The notes below the pieces were generated by a model. It was given only the letters and a program-made list of their open reading frames with translations, made no database searches and had not been told where the DNA came from. The position numbers and the translations under genes were made by a program. A stretch of 64,000 nucleotides of DNA. It comes from Neospora caninum Liverpool (Eukaryota; Apicomplexa; Conoidasida; Eucoccidiorida; Sarcocystidae). Location of the stretch: assembly GCF_000208865.1 (NCBI RefSeq), contig NC_018386.1, positions 62,001 through 126,000 on the forward strand, in the 5' to 3' direction. Below are positions 12,030 to 23,952 of the stretch, in pieces; the first letter of the stretch is position 1; each line of letters opens with the position of its first letter.

Positions 12030-15000
12030 TACAGATTGTATGACTGTGTATATGTAGATCTGTGTTTTTAGGCGCAGCGTGTGTATGTACGTATGTTGCT
12101 CATAATATATATATATATATATATTTGTCTCTACGTAAATGTGCAAATGCCCAGTTTGGAAGGCTGTGCGTGTGGTGTCTGTCTTGCGTGGAACAGGGAA
12201 GTACCTGGAGGCTCCGGCGATTCGCGTCGCGCTCTGCTGCGGAGGAGACGAAAAGGAACAGAGAGAAGAGATCGCGAAGGGGGTAAGAAGGGAGATCGAA
12301 CTGCGCGTTTTTTCTGGTGGCTGCAGTATCCGTGCCTTTCCTTCGCTGTTGTCACCATGCAATCTTCGGGCAGAGAGCCTTGGGGAGGGGGCGACGCCGA
12401 GAAACGGCGATCTTGGGGGAAACAGTGACCCGCAGAATTGACGAGAGGCAACAAGCGGCCAGACGACCGCCACGCCGAAAAAAAGCGTTTTTCGCACGCA
12501 AGGAAACGCCTGAACAAACGTGGAAAAGACATGGAAAGAAAAGCGTTGTGCGGTGTCTTGTCAGCCGCACATTGTCGTCGGGACCCTCCAAAAGGTCAGC
12601 TCGTACATCCATCGCGGTTTGCTCTCGGTGAAGACGCTGAAATTCTTGATTCTCGACGAGGCCGACGAACTTGTGAAGTTCGACGCGCTCAGCGAGATCC
12701 TCAAGTAAGGATGCCGATTCCAACATCTTCCTCTCTCTCAGGCTCGAATCTTTCGCCCGCACTTACACGGCCCTCGCAACCGCTCGAGGCGCCGCGAGGT
12801 CTGCCTTCGAGCGCTCCTCTCGCTGCTCAGCTTCTCTCAGCAGACGCTTCTTCGGGCACGTCGCCCTCGAGGCTCGCCACGTTCCAGATGTCGTCTCGCG
12901 CAGGTTTTCATAGTCATTCTCGCATACCTCTTCATACGAACATATATACACGTCTAACCACATATATACACATTTACGCACCACCATCGTTATACCTCTA
13001 TACACATTTACATATATATATGCGTATATACGGACAGACCCATGCCACGCGTAAGGATTTGCCACCAGGCACGTGGTCAGTTTGTGTTTTCCGTTTTTCC
13101 ATCAGAATCAAGAGAGCCGCGACTGCGGCAGGCAGCGTCTCGCGCCGCGTTCAGGTGTCGTTTTTCTCGGCAACGCTTCACACGGCTGAAGTCCGCCAAG
13201 CCGTCGAAGCCCTCACAGAGCGCCCCACGTGGGTTGATTTGAAAGGAAAAGCAACAATTCCCGACACCGTCCACGCTCTCATTTGCCCCGTCCTCCCCGG
13301 AGAGGTACGGCTGCGCTTCCTTCTCTCCTTCCTCTCTCCTTCCTCTCTCCTTCCTCTCTCCTTCCTCTTCTCTCTTTCCTCTAGATTTCCTTCTCCCTCT
13401 TCTGGGCTTCTCCGCTTCTCTTTTGCGTCTGCCTTTCTCGTGCGCGTTTTGCCTTTCGTCAGCTGCGGGTTCCGTCGCGCGTCGCCGCTTTCTGGTGTTG
13501 TCAACGCGAATGTGTCTCTTTGTCTCCTTGGGGTTCCATCCCGCCGTGGCCGTCGCGCACTCTCTTCTTGTCGCCGCGTGCTCCAGTTTTCCCCTCTTTC
13601 CTCTCCGCTGCCGTTCTCGCGCAGGCGCCTTTCAAGTCGGCCAGCCTGGGGCGCGTCGAGCCCAAGACCGACGGCGTCCACAGCGCCTCGGCGACGCTGC
13701 CGCCGGACAGCCAGCAGTTCGCTTCCCAGCGCGTGAAAGAGATCAAGCCGCATGTGCGTGAACGGAAACGCGTGAACCTTCCTGCGGCCCCGGAACCCGA
13801 AAAAGAAAACGGGGCGAAGACGCGCCTTCGCCGACACGCTCCTTTAGGGCTGAGTGTGTGTGCCCGGGCCAGAAAACGCCTCAGGAGAAAGAGAGGGAAA
13901 GGGGGAGGGAGAGAGACGAAAGAAGGAAACCAGGGAGAGACGCAGCCTCCCGAGGCGTCGGGGTGTTGCGGGGAACTCACGGACGGCGGGGGGGAAGGAT
14001 TAGCGCGTCTGGAAAAGGCCGAGGGACTTGTGGGCTGACGCGGCGGAAGGGCACCCGCGTTGTGGTTCGCGTTCTTTTTTTCTCCCGAGCCGCTCTCGAG
14101 AACGGGAATCTTGAACGCCACATTCTCACCAGTCCCCGCCTCTGCGTCTCGTCTGTGTGACCCGGCGTGGGTTTGGCGCGCGCTTTTTCCCCCGGCTCTT
14201 TATACGCGTTCACTCTCTAGGTGCGTCTGTTTTGCCGCTTCCTCAGCTGGTAGTCGCCTTAGCGGACGCGTTCAAGATGGAGGCGTGTCTCGTCTTTTGC
14301 CGAACGAACTTGGATTGCGACAACCTCGAGCAGTTCCTCACAGCCTGCGGCGGCGGCCGCAGGTTCTCGGGTAAACCACGCGGACGCAGGATAGGAAAAG
14401 AGCGAATCGCGTCAAGGGCGCACACCTGAGAGGAGTGGAAAACGGAGACGCGAAGGGAAAAACGGAGACGCGAGCCGATGTAGAGAACCGGGAGAGAGAG
14501 GCAGAGCCTCCGCGAAGAGGAGAGGCAGCGCGGCGAGCGCTCTGGGGAGTGAAGGAGGGAAAGGGTAGAGCCTTGCGCGGAAGGCGGGGACGGCGAAAAC
14601 GCGAAGGCTGAGGAGAGGCGTAGGAGGCGTACCCGACGAACGTTTATGTTGGCCCTTCTCGTCTTCGATCAGGGAAAGCCGAGTCGGGCAAGGAGAACCC
14701 GTATTCGTGCGTCGTGCTTGCGGGGATGAGAAGCCAAGAAGAGAGAAACAGAAACCTCGCGGTAAGCAGACGAGAAGAGCCTGGCCGCGATCCGCGATCC
14801 AGAACTGTATAACTCGAATCGAATAAACAGAGACAGAGTCGGAAGCACTGACAGAGAAACACGAATGATGGAAGCCAGAGGGACGGAACCGACGACGAAG
14901 GGAGGAAAAGCAAACAGACGGAAAGAGCAGGGGAGAGAAAGAGAGAAAGAGAGAAAGAAAAAAAGAGAGAAAGAGAAAGAAAAAAAGAGAGAAAGGGAGA

Positions 15001-18000
15001 AAGAAAAAAAGAGAGAAAGAGAGAAAGCGAGAAAGAGAGAAAGAGAGAAAGGGAGAAAGGGAGAAAGAGAGGAAGGGAGAAAGGGAGAAAGAGAGAAAGA
15101 GAGAAAGAGAAAAAGGGAGAAAAGAGAGGAAGAGGGGTTGATCGATTGGCCGACTTTGCCTGTCGCTCGAGAGGGCTTTTCTTGCAGAAGCTGAAGCGAC
15201 GTCGCCACGAGAGGTCGGAAGCAGTGCCTTCTTTTCGTTTTCGTTTCCGGGTTTTTTCAGCATTTCAAAGCTGGAGATGTGCGCTTTCTCATATGCACCG
15301 ACGTGGCGGCGCGCGGCATTGACATCCACGTGAGGAATGAAAACGAAACGCGGGGTCTTGTGTCTCCATTGCGATTGCGTGCCCTCCCCTGGCTGAATCG
15401 TCCGTGTCGCATCGTAACTCTCCCGAAGCGTCTTCTCCCCCACGTTGGTATAACTGTAGATGTAGAAGTGGACTTCGGGGTGTAGGATGAAGGATGAAAT
15501 AGACACTCCAGAAGCATATACTTGAACTTGGTTATGTGTACATATGTAGTATGTAAATGCAAATACATACATGCATATACACATATAAACATATATATAT
15601 ATATATATATATGGGTATATCGTTGCCGTGACCTTTGGGTTGCGACTTGAGGTTCCTTGGTTCTCTTTTTCTGTTGAGCGGTTTTGCAGGAACTTCCCTT
15701 TCTGATTATGACAACGCTCCCCGATGACCCAGACCTGTTCTTTCACCGCGTCGGCCGCCTGGGGCGGGCTGACCGCCTGGGCCTCGCGATTTGCCTCGCG
15801 TCCGCCTCACCGGAGCAAGTTTGGTAAAGTTCGCGTTTGAAGAGAACGCCCATCTCGCAAAAAGAGGACGAGAGACGGAGCTAGCAAAAAGAGGCACGAC
15901 GCGGGACGAAAGGCTCGCGGGTGTGAACGCGCCTTCGGGAGGGCTAGAACTCCGGCTGTCCAGTCCGCTTGGCCAGGGTTGGAATGCATGCACGTGTAAA
16001 GGTCGTGTGGCGGAGCGGGGAGAAGCGACGCAAGCTGCGAGACGTGCAAGAAGCAAACATGTCGAAGGGGAGTGACAGGGGGAAATATCGCAGGAGAGGG
16101 ACTCGGGAAGCAATGTCCAAAGAATAGAAGCGTACGCGCGACAGACTCTGACGCCACGAGGCACGGCGTTTCCGCCACTTTCGTTTCTTGTGATTTCTGT
16201 TCTGTTCGCGTGACGTCGCAGGTTTCATCGGTGTGCAAATCGAGGCCAGGGATGCCGCAACACGCGGCTGCTGAAGGAGGTGAGAGAGAAGAAACAGCCA
16301 GCGTGTGCACGCGAGACCGGAGTCGCCTTCCTCGTTTTCGGACGTTTTGCCTCTCTGAAGCGTTGTCGTCCCGCGCCTCCCTTTTCCTCGCGTTTGCTTG
16401 CCGCTTTGGCCTTTGTGTCCAAATCGGTGTCTCTCTTCTTTTTTGTCTCCCCTGCGCCTCTTCAGGGAGGGTGCACGATCTGGTATGACGAGCCGGCCTG
16501 CTTGAAAGGTGAGTTCTGCTACTCGCTTCAAGTCGACCGTCTCCCGTCTCTTTCCCCTCTTCCTTTCTCCTCTTGCTGACTTGCGTCTCTTGTTCGCGCC
16601 TCTCCTGTGACGGCGCGCGCAGCCTCCATCTCGAGCTCTCCTCGGGAACTTCCCCGCTGTCGCGGCGCGCTCTCGCCGCGCGCGTGCCTCGACCGGTTGA
16701 TCGCGCCTTCGTGGTGTGCACTGTGCGTCGCTCCTGCCGCTCTTTTTTCGCCTCGAGAAGGAGACGAAAACCCGACGGCATGCGCGCGGCGTCTCCCCCC
16801 CCCCCCCCCCCGTTTTTGCGGCTCCAGGCTGTCCACTGCTCACCTTCTCGCTTCTCGCCTTTTTTCTCCGCAGCCATCGAAGACCGGATCGGCGCGCCGC
16901 TTCCTCGGATGGACCCAGGCAATTTCTGCGCGCCTGGTGAGGCAAATCCTTCTTTCTCTCCTCTTGGCCCCCTCCCGTCTTTTGGTTGTCTTCCGCTTCG
17001 TTTTTCTCAAGTCGCGTCGGTCCCCCAACACCACAAATCGCTCTTTTTCTCCGCGCGCGCTTTCTCCGAGTGTCCCATGCGTTCTGTTCGATTCCCTCGC
17101 AAACAGCCCTTTTTGCCTGTTTTCTGCGTGCGTTCTGTTTAGGAATTGTTGACGCGTTTGGCGTCCTGGCGGATTCAGGCGACAGTAAGACAAAACCGCA
17201 AAAAAAGACGGGAAGAACAGAGGGAAACAGGGAGGAGAGAGAGAATGGGAGATTCCAGCGGGAATGGAAGAAACGCGACGGGCGTGGAAGCTTTGAGCGA
17301 GCGAAAAAGCGCCACACGAGCAAACGACAGTAACGAAAGAACGAGGAAATAGAGAGGAGAGGAAGAGCACAGCCCCGGGAGCGCGGCGCGGAGCGACAGC
17401 GAAGCGGAGTCAGGAGAGAGGAAGGAGGAAGAAGAAGCGAGCAACACAGACAGCCGAGCGCGCATTCGAAATGAAACTGAGCAAGAAGGCAAAAACGTGC
17501 GACAGGGAGCGGGAGAGAGAACAATGCAGACGAAGAAGGGAGAGGACAAAACTGCACACGTTTCACGCGTTTCCCTCCTGTCATCTTTCGGGTGTTCTCA
17601 CTTTTGTTGTTGTCCTGTGATCGTTTCCCTTGTGGCTAGCTCGCTTCTTTTTCCTTCTGTCGTTCTCCATATTGCGCTGTGACTGTTCACAAGTCACCCA
17701 AGGGCCTGGACGCAGTCGCGCTCATATCCGTCGCCCGATATCCCCTCTTGTGGTTCTCCCTTCTTCGTTTTCCTTTCTTCTTTTTTCTTTCTTCTTTTTC
17801 GTTCTTCTTTTTGTCGCCCCCATCCACCTGTCGCCGTTCCTCTGTTTTCACGTTTGCCCTTGTTCTCCTTCTCGCGCCTCGCTGCCCCGTGCTTCTTGAT
17901 CGGACGTCGATGCGCTCTCTTCTTCCCTGGAGGCATTGCTCTTCCTTTTTCATTTCTACAGACATCCGAAAACGACGCAACGTCGGGACTTCCGATGTCG

Positions 18001-18624
18001 GCGACGCCGCAACGCCCGGGCCGATGGTCTACGGCAAAGTTCGAAACGATCGGAATCTCCTCTCGACAATGAAACATCTGCAGGTGAGAATCCCCACACT
18101 CTCCCTGTTCCGCCTTCGCCGTTTTCGAATCCTTGTTCTTATTCTTGTTCGTATTCTCGCTCTTCGTTTCCCCCTTCTCTGTCTATTACATTATGTTTGC
18201 TGCGCTTCTCCAAAAATTTCTCCACCTTCCCCTTCCCGCGTTTGTCTCACTGTGCCTCTGTTGCTCCTGATTTTTCCGTTCTTGTTTTGTCGATTCCTGA
18301 CTGCGTTTCGCAAGGCGCGTGTTTGACGTTTCCCTGTTTCTTTTCTTCTGCAGCAAAGTTTTGGCTGACGGTGGATGCGTTGCGTTTGTGTCTATACACG
18401 CGACGGAAGGCGAAATGTGCTGCCTGGAAGTCCGTGCGTGGAGTCTCTTTTTCGCGGGTCTTCCTGTCCGTGTTTCTGCGTCCTCCGCTCTCTCTCCCCA
18501 TGCCTCGGCTTCTGCTTCTCTGGGTGTGCGTGCGCAGGAAATCGCGGGGGCCGTGGGCGAGCTGGAGAACCTGGAGAGGGAAATCCAGAGACAGTTTGTC
18601 ACTCTCGCTGCTCGAGGTATTTGA
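8540..18624 (+). CDS. DDX1: DDX1 ATP-dependent RNA helicase (DEAD-box with SPRY insert)
   Basis: Exons: 8540-8653, 9153-9291, 9862-10001, 10321-10448, 10842-11031, 11576-11768, 12197-12282, 12565-12704, 13106-13304, 13625-13753, 14247-14370, 14673-14761, 15261-15329, 15690-15823, 16222-16279, 16466-16508, 16874-16936, 17962-18083, 18538-18624. They sum to 2,247 bases, 748 residues (human DDX1 is 740), with every phase consistent. Q motif is [14 protein letters not shown]. Walker A AETGSGKT sits near residues 46-53. The SPRY domain (about 85-237, [20 protein letters not shown]) splits the first RecA domain, which is the DDX1 hallmark. Then come EPTRDLA, DEAD (361-364), SAT (398-400), [30 protein letters not shown] and [12 protein letters not shown]1 works with RtcB in the animal tRNA-ligase complex. 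Oddity: the usual TPGR motif reads TLQK. The start ATG is in frame with the Q motif, in context gcgaaaATGtcg. Confidence 0.95.
9388..9489. repeat. (TA)n followed by TTTATGTATATG repeats, DDX1 intron 2
   Basis: About 26 bases of alternating TA pass into about six copies of a TTTATGTATATG-like unit. The whole tract lies inside the 9292-9861 intron, and a GCATGCAT motif lies just upstream at 9359-9366. Confidence 0.85.
11998..12124. repeat. Two (TA)n tracts in DDX1 intron 6
   Basis: Tracts at 11998-12026 and 12105-12124 are separated by unique sequence. The same intron (11769-12196) has no other notable content. Confidence 0.85.
13316..13384. repeat. Pyrimidine minisatellite in DDX1 intron 9
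   Basis: About five copies of an 11-base TTCCTCTCTCC unit lie directly after the exon 9 donor at 13305. They may be part of a long pyrimidine-rich splicing context. Confidence 0.75.
14801..14840. repeat. Dispersed repeat copy 2 (DDX1 intron 12)
   Basis: Contains TGTATAACTCGAATCGAATA followed by AACAGAGACAG, the same core and tail as the other copies with several substitutions. Confidence 0.5.
14930..15130. repeat. 200-base pure-purine GAAA/GAGA tract in DDX1 intron 12
   Basis: The plus strand is almost entirely A and G here, as variable GAGAAAGA units. It lies within the 14762-15260 intron. The opposite-strand open frame over it, rich in Phe, Ser and Leu, is a consequence of the repeat. Confidence 0.85.
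15439..15456. repeat. Dispersed repeat copy 3, short (DDX1 intron 13)
   Basis: Only the CCACGTTGGTATAACT part is shared with copies 1 and 4; the sequence then diverges. Confidence 0.4.
16795..16811. repeat. Poly-C run of 17 in DDX1 intron 16
   Basis: A homopolymer of 17 cytosines lies between the coding exons at 16466-16508 and 16874-16936. It is a likely site of sequencing length error, but it is outside the coding exons. Confidence 0.9.
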
Positions 18625-19559
18625 GCGTTTCTCCGCTTTTTCTGTTCCTGTCCATATCCTTTCGTTTCTTCGCGTTAAAACGCATTCGTTCTGGTTCTCC
18701 CTTCTCGTCGTACTGGTTCTCCTTTCTTGTCTTTGTCGGCCTTTCTTCTCGCGTTTCTGCCTCGTGCTCCTCCCCTACCTCGTCCGTGTCTTCACTCTCT
18801 CAGCATGATTAGCGTCTCAACTCGTCCCTCTGCGCTGCACGTCTTCTCTTTTCAAAGTTCGCGTTTCGGGTCTCGTCTCCAAAACGCTCGTTTTTCCCGG
18901 AAAAGCTCCCAACTGCTCTTCCACCGAAAGATCGCTTCACGTTTTGCGTGCGAAATCGATTCCTCGGTCGAGCGCCAAGTGAGCGTCTCCAGCTCTGGGC
19001 TTGGGTCTGCTAGTTCCTTTTCAGCAGAGACGTGTGCATGTACGCCGAGAGGCCGAGGCGTGGCGCCTCAGAAACCGAAAACATGAACGCTCGACGGCAC
19101 GTGGGACATGTTTTTAAATAGCTGCTAAACACAGCGGTTTCGGACGGCGAGGAAGCATCTCGTTCGCGTCCACGACAAGGAAACACAACCTTGGACAAAA
19201 GAAACGAAAGAGAACGGGGAATCGTTCCCCGACGCATCGCGCGTCGCAACGCGAATTTCGTGATTTCTCGAAACATCGCGTACTTTGGTGCATAAGCCAT
19301 CGTGTAGTGGGCGGTCGTTCACCAAAAAGACATCCTCGGAAGAGCCAGGATAGAATTTTAGGGAGAAAAGAGAATTTGTTTCCCACAGGAGTCTTTCCGG
19401 GCACACGCCTCTGTTGAGACGCCGCCTGCGAGAGTCTTTGGAGAATCCAATCGCCGATCTTTTGGAACTTTCTCTTGCGGGTAGCCGCACCTTCTCCTGC
19501 CTCGATTGAAAGCCAACGTGATAGCGCGCGCTCGCTGCAGTCTGAGGAACGGTGTCCAG

Positions 19560-19596
<37 letters not shown>

Positions 19597-20591
19597 GGTA
19601 TACGTATATATGGATGGAAGATGTTACTTCAATGTAACACTTTAGATGTATACGCATACGTGAATTCAGAGAGGATCCGACATGTGGAGTCTGTTTCTTG
19701 GCATTTGTGTTGCATCTGTAGTGTGTCTGGGCTGCATGCAGCAGTGCAGGACACCGCAGGGGGTACTCCTGCGACGACGGTCAGGAATCCTGAAGTAGCA
19801 TTCACCACTGGAGTATTGACTCAAGCGTCATGTTTGACAGTGTGTTCTACTCCCTGTCGAATCGTGCGTGTACATTTCATCGAAACTGTACTGTTTCTCG
19901 CTCCGCTGCAAAACATTTCTGTTGATTCGGAGTACAGATGCGTTAGGTGCGGTGAAGCGTGCGGAATCTGAAGTGTGTAGGACACTGCTACGTCGTTTAG
20001 TCCCTTTCAAACACCACTGGCGTCTCCGAGTTCTCCCTCGGGCTGTGCCTCAGACCCAGACGAGAGCCGGCACGAAAAACCCGAGGGAGAAAGACGAGGA
20101 ACGCGCGTCCCGCTTCGGGTCCGCTCGCGCCCTCCCACGCTGTTTCTCCCAGCGACACAGAGAAGGTCGAGTGCTGTGCGGGTTGGAGACATTAACTTAG
20201 TGCAGAGAAGAAGCGGGGCGTTCGAGAGAAGACAAGACTCGCACCAGACGCGGATCCGGTGCCTTCTCTTCACACAGAAGAACGAGACAGGAAACAGAAC
20301 AGAGCAAGAAACAAACACACTCGGGTGGAGAGCGTTCTCTCTTCCCTTTCGCCTCCCCTTCTTCGCCACGCCCGCCTCGGGCTCCACGCGACAAAGATCA
20401 CCCAGAAACCACGGGCGAAACGTGCAGTCGCAGTTCGCGCGCGTCTGTGCAGAGGCGAGTGAAGACGCAAACGCGTTCCCGGAGTCGCCGTTGCCTCGTC
20501 CTCTCCACAGAGAGGCTACGCGGGGAGCTTTCCGCCCTCGCGTGCTTTGTCACACCGAGCGGTCGCGGGCTCAGGTGTACGTACACCCCGT
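18625..20591. other. Convergent intergenic: DDX1 and RPS4 3' ends
   Basis: DDX1 ends on the plus strand and RPS4 on the minus strand, so this 2 kb should hold both 3' UTRs. A (TA)n tract lies at 19559-19587. The open frames inside have no ATG plus family signature that I can support, so I call no gene. Confidence 0.5.
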
Positions 20592-23514
20592 CTAGTTGTT
20601 GAGTTGTTGCTTCTTGAGCTGGACTGCGCGGTTCTCCATGATCGACAGACGAATACCCTTCTCCTTGGGCAGAGAAATCCACGCTTTCTCGCCCTTGCCG
20701 ATGATGAAGACGTTGGAAATTCGCGTGGCAAATTCGTTGCCCTTCGCGTCGCGCAAATGGATGATGTCGAAACCGCCCAAGTGACGCTCGCGGTGCACAA
20801 CAACCCCCACGCGCCCCACGTTATGACCCCCCGTCACCATGGCCAAGTTGCCAGCCTCAAACTTCAGCGTGTCGACAATCTGAAAACACACGCATGCATA
20901 TCTATATAAATATACACGACTACGCATATACATACATATATATATATATATATGTATGTATATGTATTTGTGTATGTATATGTAATTGTGTATAGGTATG
21001 TATTTGTGTATATGTATGTATTTATGCATATATGTCTACGTGTGTGCAAATCTTGGTGAAACGCAGTTTTGCATTTGCGAGCGAGGTCGTGCGTAGAGGC
21101 GTCGCGTCCTTTGCACCGTGGCGAGACTCGGCGCTCTTCTCTGCGCGAGTTTTACCTTTCCGGTGTTCAGGTCGAGGCGAACGCAGTCGTGCGCCTTGAT
21201 GGAAGGATGGGGGTAGCGCATCGTGCGGCCGTCGTGGGTGATGAGCGCAGGAACGCCCTTGGGGCCGACAACAACCTGAAGACGGTTGAAAAAAGATTCG
21301 CAGGAAACACGCGACTTCCAACGGAAATCCCTGGAAAACCTTCACCACTCTCCCGGCAACTCACCCCAGCCGTGCCGCCGCGCTGCTCGTTTCTCGTTTC
21401 CTCTCAAGATCTGTTGAAACCTAAAAACAGTCTCTCCGGTCCTCGGCACTCACCTTCTTCACTCTGCAGAGCTTGTAGGACGCCTCTTCGTCGCGGATGG
21501 GGTGCGGGACGAATCGACCCTTGGTGTCAAAGAGCATGCGGAAGTGTTCCTTGGTCTTCTCGATGGAGATGACGTCCATGAACCCCGCGGGGTAGCACTG
21601 GTCCGTTCGGACTTTGTTGTCAACTTTGATGAGCCGCTGCATGACGATCATCATCACCTCGCGGTAGGTCAGCGCGTAGCGGAGGCGGTTGCGCAGCAAC
21701 ACCACCAACGGGACACTCTCGCGCAGCTTGTGCGGACCTGTCAAAAAAGGGAGAAAAAGAAAGTGACACAGTGTCAGACACGCGCCGCTTCTCGCTCAGC
21801 CGCAGCTCGCTATGAGGCAAAACTCCGCAAAAAACGAAGAGGATCCGCGTCAGTTCTCCGCGCGGGAGACGATGTCTCCGCCTCTCTCGGATCACAACCC
21901 CACACGGCGCCGACGCCTCAACCTGGCCTTCCCCTCCTCCTAATTCCCCAACACGAGCGACACACTGCACACGTGGCGATGGAATTCACACTCACTACAC
22001 GAGGTATCTTTACAGTAAAAGTCGTGGAAAACTCGACGACGCTTCGGTGGGAGTGGAAGAAGGGAAACGAGGCTCGACCACGAGGGACGTTTTACAGCCG
22101 CTCTCTCGGAAACGGGCGGAACGCGGCTGGCTTACCAGGAGACGGACGAGGCGCGTAGTGGCCTGTCAGCTTGTCCAGCATCCAGTGATGCGGCGCCGCA
22201 ACGCGCTTCAAGTGCTTTCTCGGACCTCGCGCCTGGACAAAAAAGAAACATTAGCGAATTCACACCGCGAAGGATCGCTCCCAGGACGCCTCCATATATA
22301 TATATATATATATTCAGCCTCATATCGGCATATACAGACACATGTTGAAACGATGAGGTGGACACATCACTGGATATATTTTACGTAGATCCATATAGAG
22401 AAACGCATCTGTACAGAGGGAAGTGTACGCAGATCGAGGTTGTGCTGAGGATGGGGGAACGTGAACGCGCGAAGACAGAGGCAAAAGAGAAAAGGAAGGA
22501 AACCAGCCAAAGGGCGGCGTGATTCTGTTCCCCGCGATGTCCACGCTCTTTTTTCGAGTTCGCCCAGGTGAGTTTCGTTCGAGAAAGACCCAACAGAGAA
22601 TGCGCAAGCGATATTTCTACAGCCATTCATCTCTCTCCCTCCTCCCAGGTCATCCACCAGCGGCTCCTTCTTCCCCCAAATAAAAAAGTATGCAAGACCG
22701 GGGCAACTGGTTGCGACGTTTTTTTCCTCACACAAAAAGTGGATTTCTACGTCTCTTTCGGCATCCTCGCACAAACTCTCCTTCTCTTTCATCCCTCTCT
22801 ATCATCCAAGGAGTGTAAGCCCCGGGTCGTTCCCCTTCTACAAAATACAGGCACAATTTTGCATCTGTGTATGTACAGCGCGGAGCCCGTGTGATACACA
22901 AATCAACAGAGCGGTATAAACGCGTAGGCGACGAAGGGACTCCTCGTCCACGCGTGAACATACACAATACCAATGCTCCTTGTGTGTTGAAGGCACTTGG
23001 AGGAAAGCCCGAGCTCCAACCCCCGACTGGAGAAGGCTGTCGACCAAAGTATGTGTGAACATGCACATGCGTCGCCTTTCTCTCGGCCAGCACGCGGTCC
23101 CACTGGATCCCGGATCGCTCCTCTCTCTCTCTCCCTTCCTCTTTGAATTTTTCTGAATTCTTTCCGTCAACACGCCTTCAAAGCATATCAAAGCAACCCC
23201 CCTTGTGCTTCTCCGCTTTCTCGCTCCCGCCCCTCTCCTCCCTCTCTCTGTGGTTCCTTTTCGCGCCTTCCTTTCGCTCGTTTTCCCGGCCTCCCTCCTT
23301 CGCCCTTCTACCCAGATCGTGAAAAAAAGAGAAAGCATCCCTCGACACGCCATCGTCTTTTTTGTTTGGGAGGGGGGCAAGAGAAAGAAGAGAAAAAGGA
23401 ACGCGCCTCGACACCTTTTCACGGGGAAAGAACGGTGAACAACAGCTGTGGGGGGAAACGCATTCGAGGGAGCAAAGCAAACGGAGAGGCTTTTTATGCT
23501 GTCTCGCTTACCAT
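20592..23514 (-). CDS. RPS4: 40S ribosomal protein S4 (eS4)
   Basis: Exons on the minus strand: 23512-23514 (ATG alone), 22136-22232, 21454-21737, 21156-21275, 20592-20879 with TAG at 20592-20594. The total is 792 bases, 263 residues, the same length as human RPS4. Landmarks in order are [62 protein letters not shown] and [20 protein letters not shown]. It is a structural protein of the small ribosomal subunit, with an S4-like RNA-binding region, a central domain and a C-terminal KOW-like segment. The first intron (22233-23511, 1.28 kb) directly follows the start codon. Exon 2 begins in phase 0 with Ala-Arg-Gly-Pro, which needs exactly one Met in front of it, and the sequence aaaaATG with a gtaagc donor at 23512 supplies it. 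Confidence 0.95.
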
Positions 23515-23708
23515 TTTTAGCACAAAGATGAGATCAACACGGACACGCAAGAAGAAAGAGAGAAGTGGCGAAACGGCGAGGAGAAGCAATGGAGAAACGA
23601 GGCGAGAAAACGCCGCGCAAGAGAGGCGAGCCCACACATGTACAGACTTTGGCCGAGAAAAGTGGTGTGTCCGTACACCCGGCGCAGCGCGGGTCCCGTC
23701 GCCTTTTT

Positions 23709-23720
23709 GTATAAGCCGAA
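23709..23720 (-). promoter_or_regulatory. TRP-1-like element, proximal, RPS4 promoter
   Basis: On the minus strand this reads TTCGGCTTATAC, about 200 bases upstream of the RPS4 ATG. It matches the core of the TRP-1 element described for T. gondii ribosomal-protein promoters (consensus recalled from memory as TCGGCTTATATTCGG). Confidence 0.6.
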
Positions 23721-23853
23721 TCGCTGTTCCTGTCTCTTCTCCCTACAGACAGATTTGCGGATTTCTGCAGAGAGACAAGCGCGAAAATCGCCTTCTGCGC
23801 TTTTCGTCGCAAGTCCGCGAAAGGCGCAGACTGTTTTGCGGCGAAATGCTGCG

Positions 23854-23868
23854 CGGCATATAAGCCGA
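23854..23868 (-). promoter_or_regulatory. TRP-1-like element, distal, RPS4 promoter
   Basis: The minus strand reads TCGGCTTATATGCCG, matching 13 of 15 bases of the recalled TRP-1 consensus. It is about 340 bases upstream of the ATG and in the same orientation as the proximal copy. Confidence 0.7.
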
Positions 23869-23944
23869 CGCACGAGTGTGGCCAGTCGATTTAGCTTTGT
23901 CACTTGCAGGCAAGTCGGCGTTTCTCTTTCTGATTTTTGGAGAA

Positions 23945-23952
23945 CGCATGCG
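23945..23952. promoter_or_regulatory. TRP-2-like palindrome CGCATGCG, RPS4 promoter
   Basis: This palindrome fits the [T/C]GCATGC[G/A] TRP-2 motif and lies about 80 bases upstream of the distal TRP-1-like element. YGCATGCR is also a common ApiAP2-type motif, so its presence alone is weak evidence; the pairing with two TRP-1-like sites is stronger. Confidence 0.6.

Noticed and set aside
14412..15746. 444-codon minus-strand frame rich in Phe/Ser/Leu
   Set aside because: Encoded mostly by the complement of the GAAA purine tract in a DDX1 intron.
15944..17584. 546-codon minus-strand open frame
   Set aside because: It is antisense to confirmed DDX1 exons and introns, Arg/Lys-rich, and has no family signature. 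It is a shadow of pyrimidine-rich introns.
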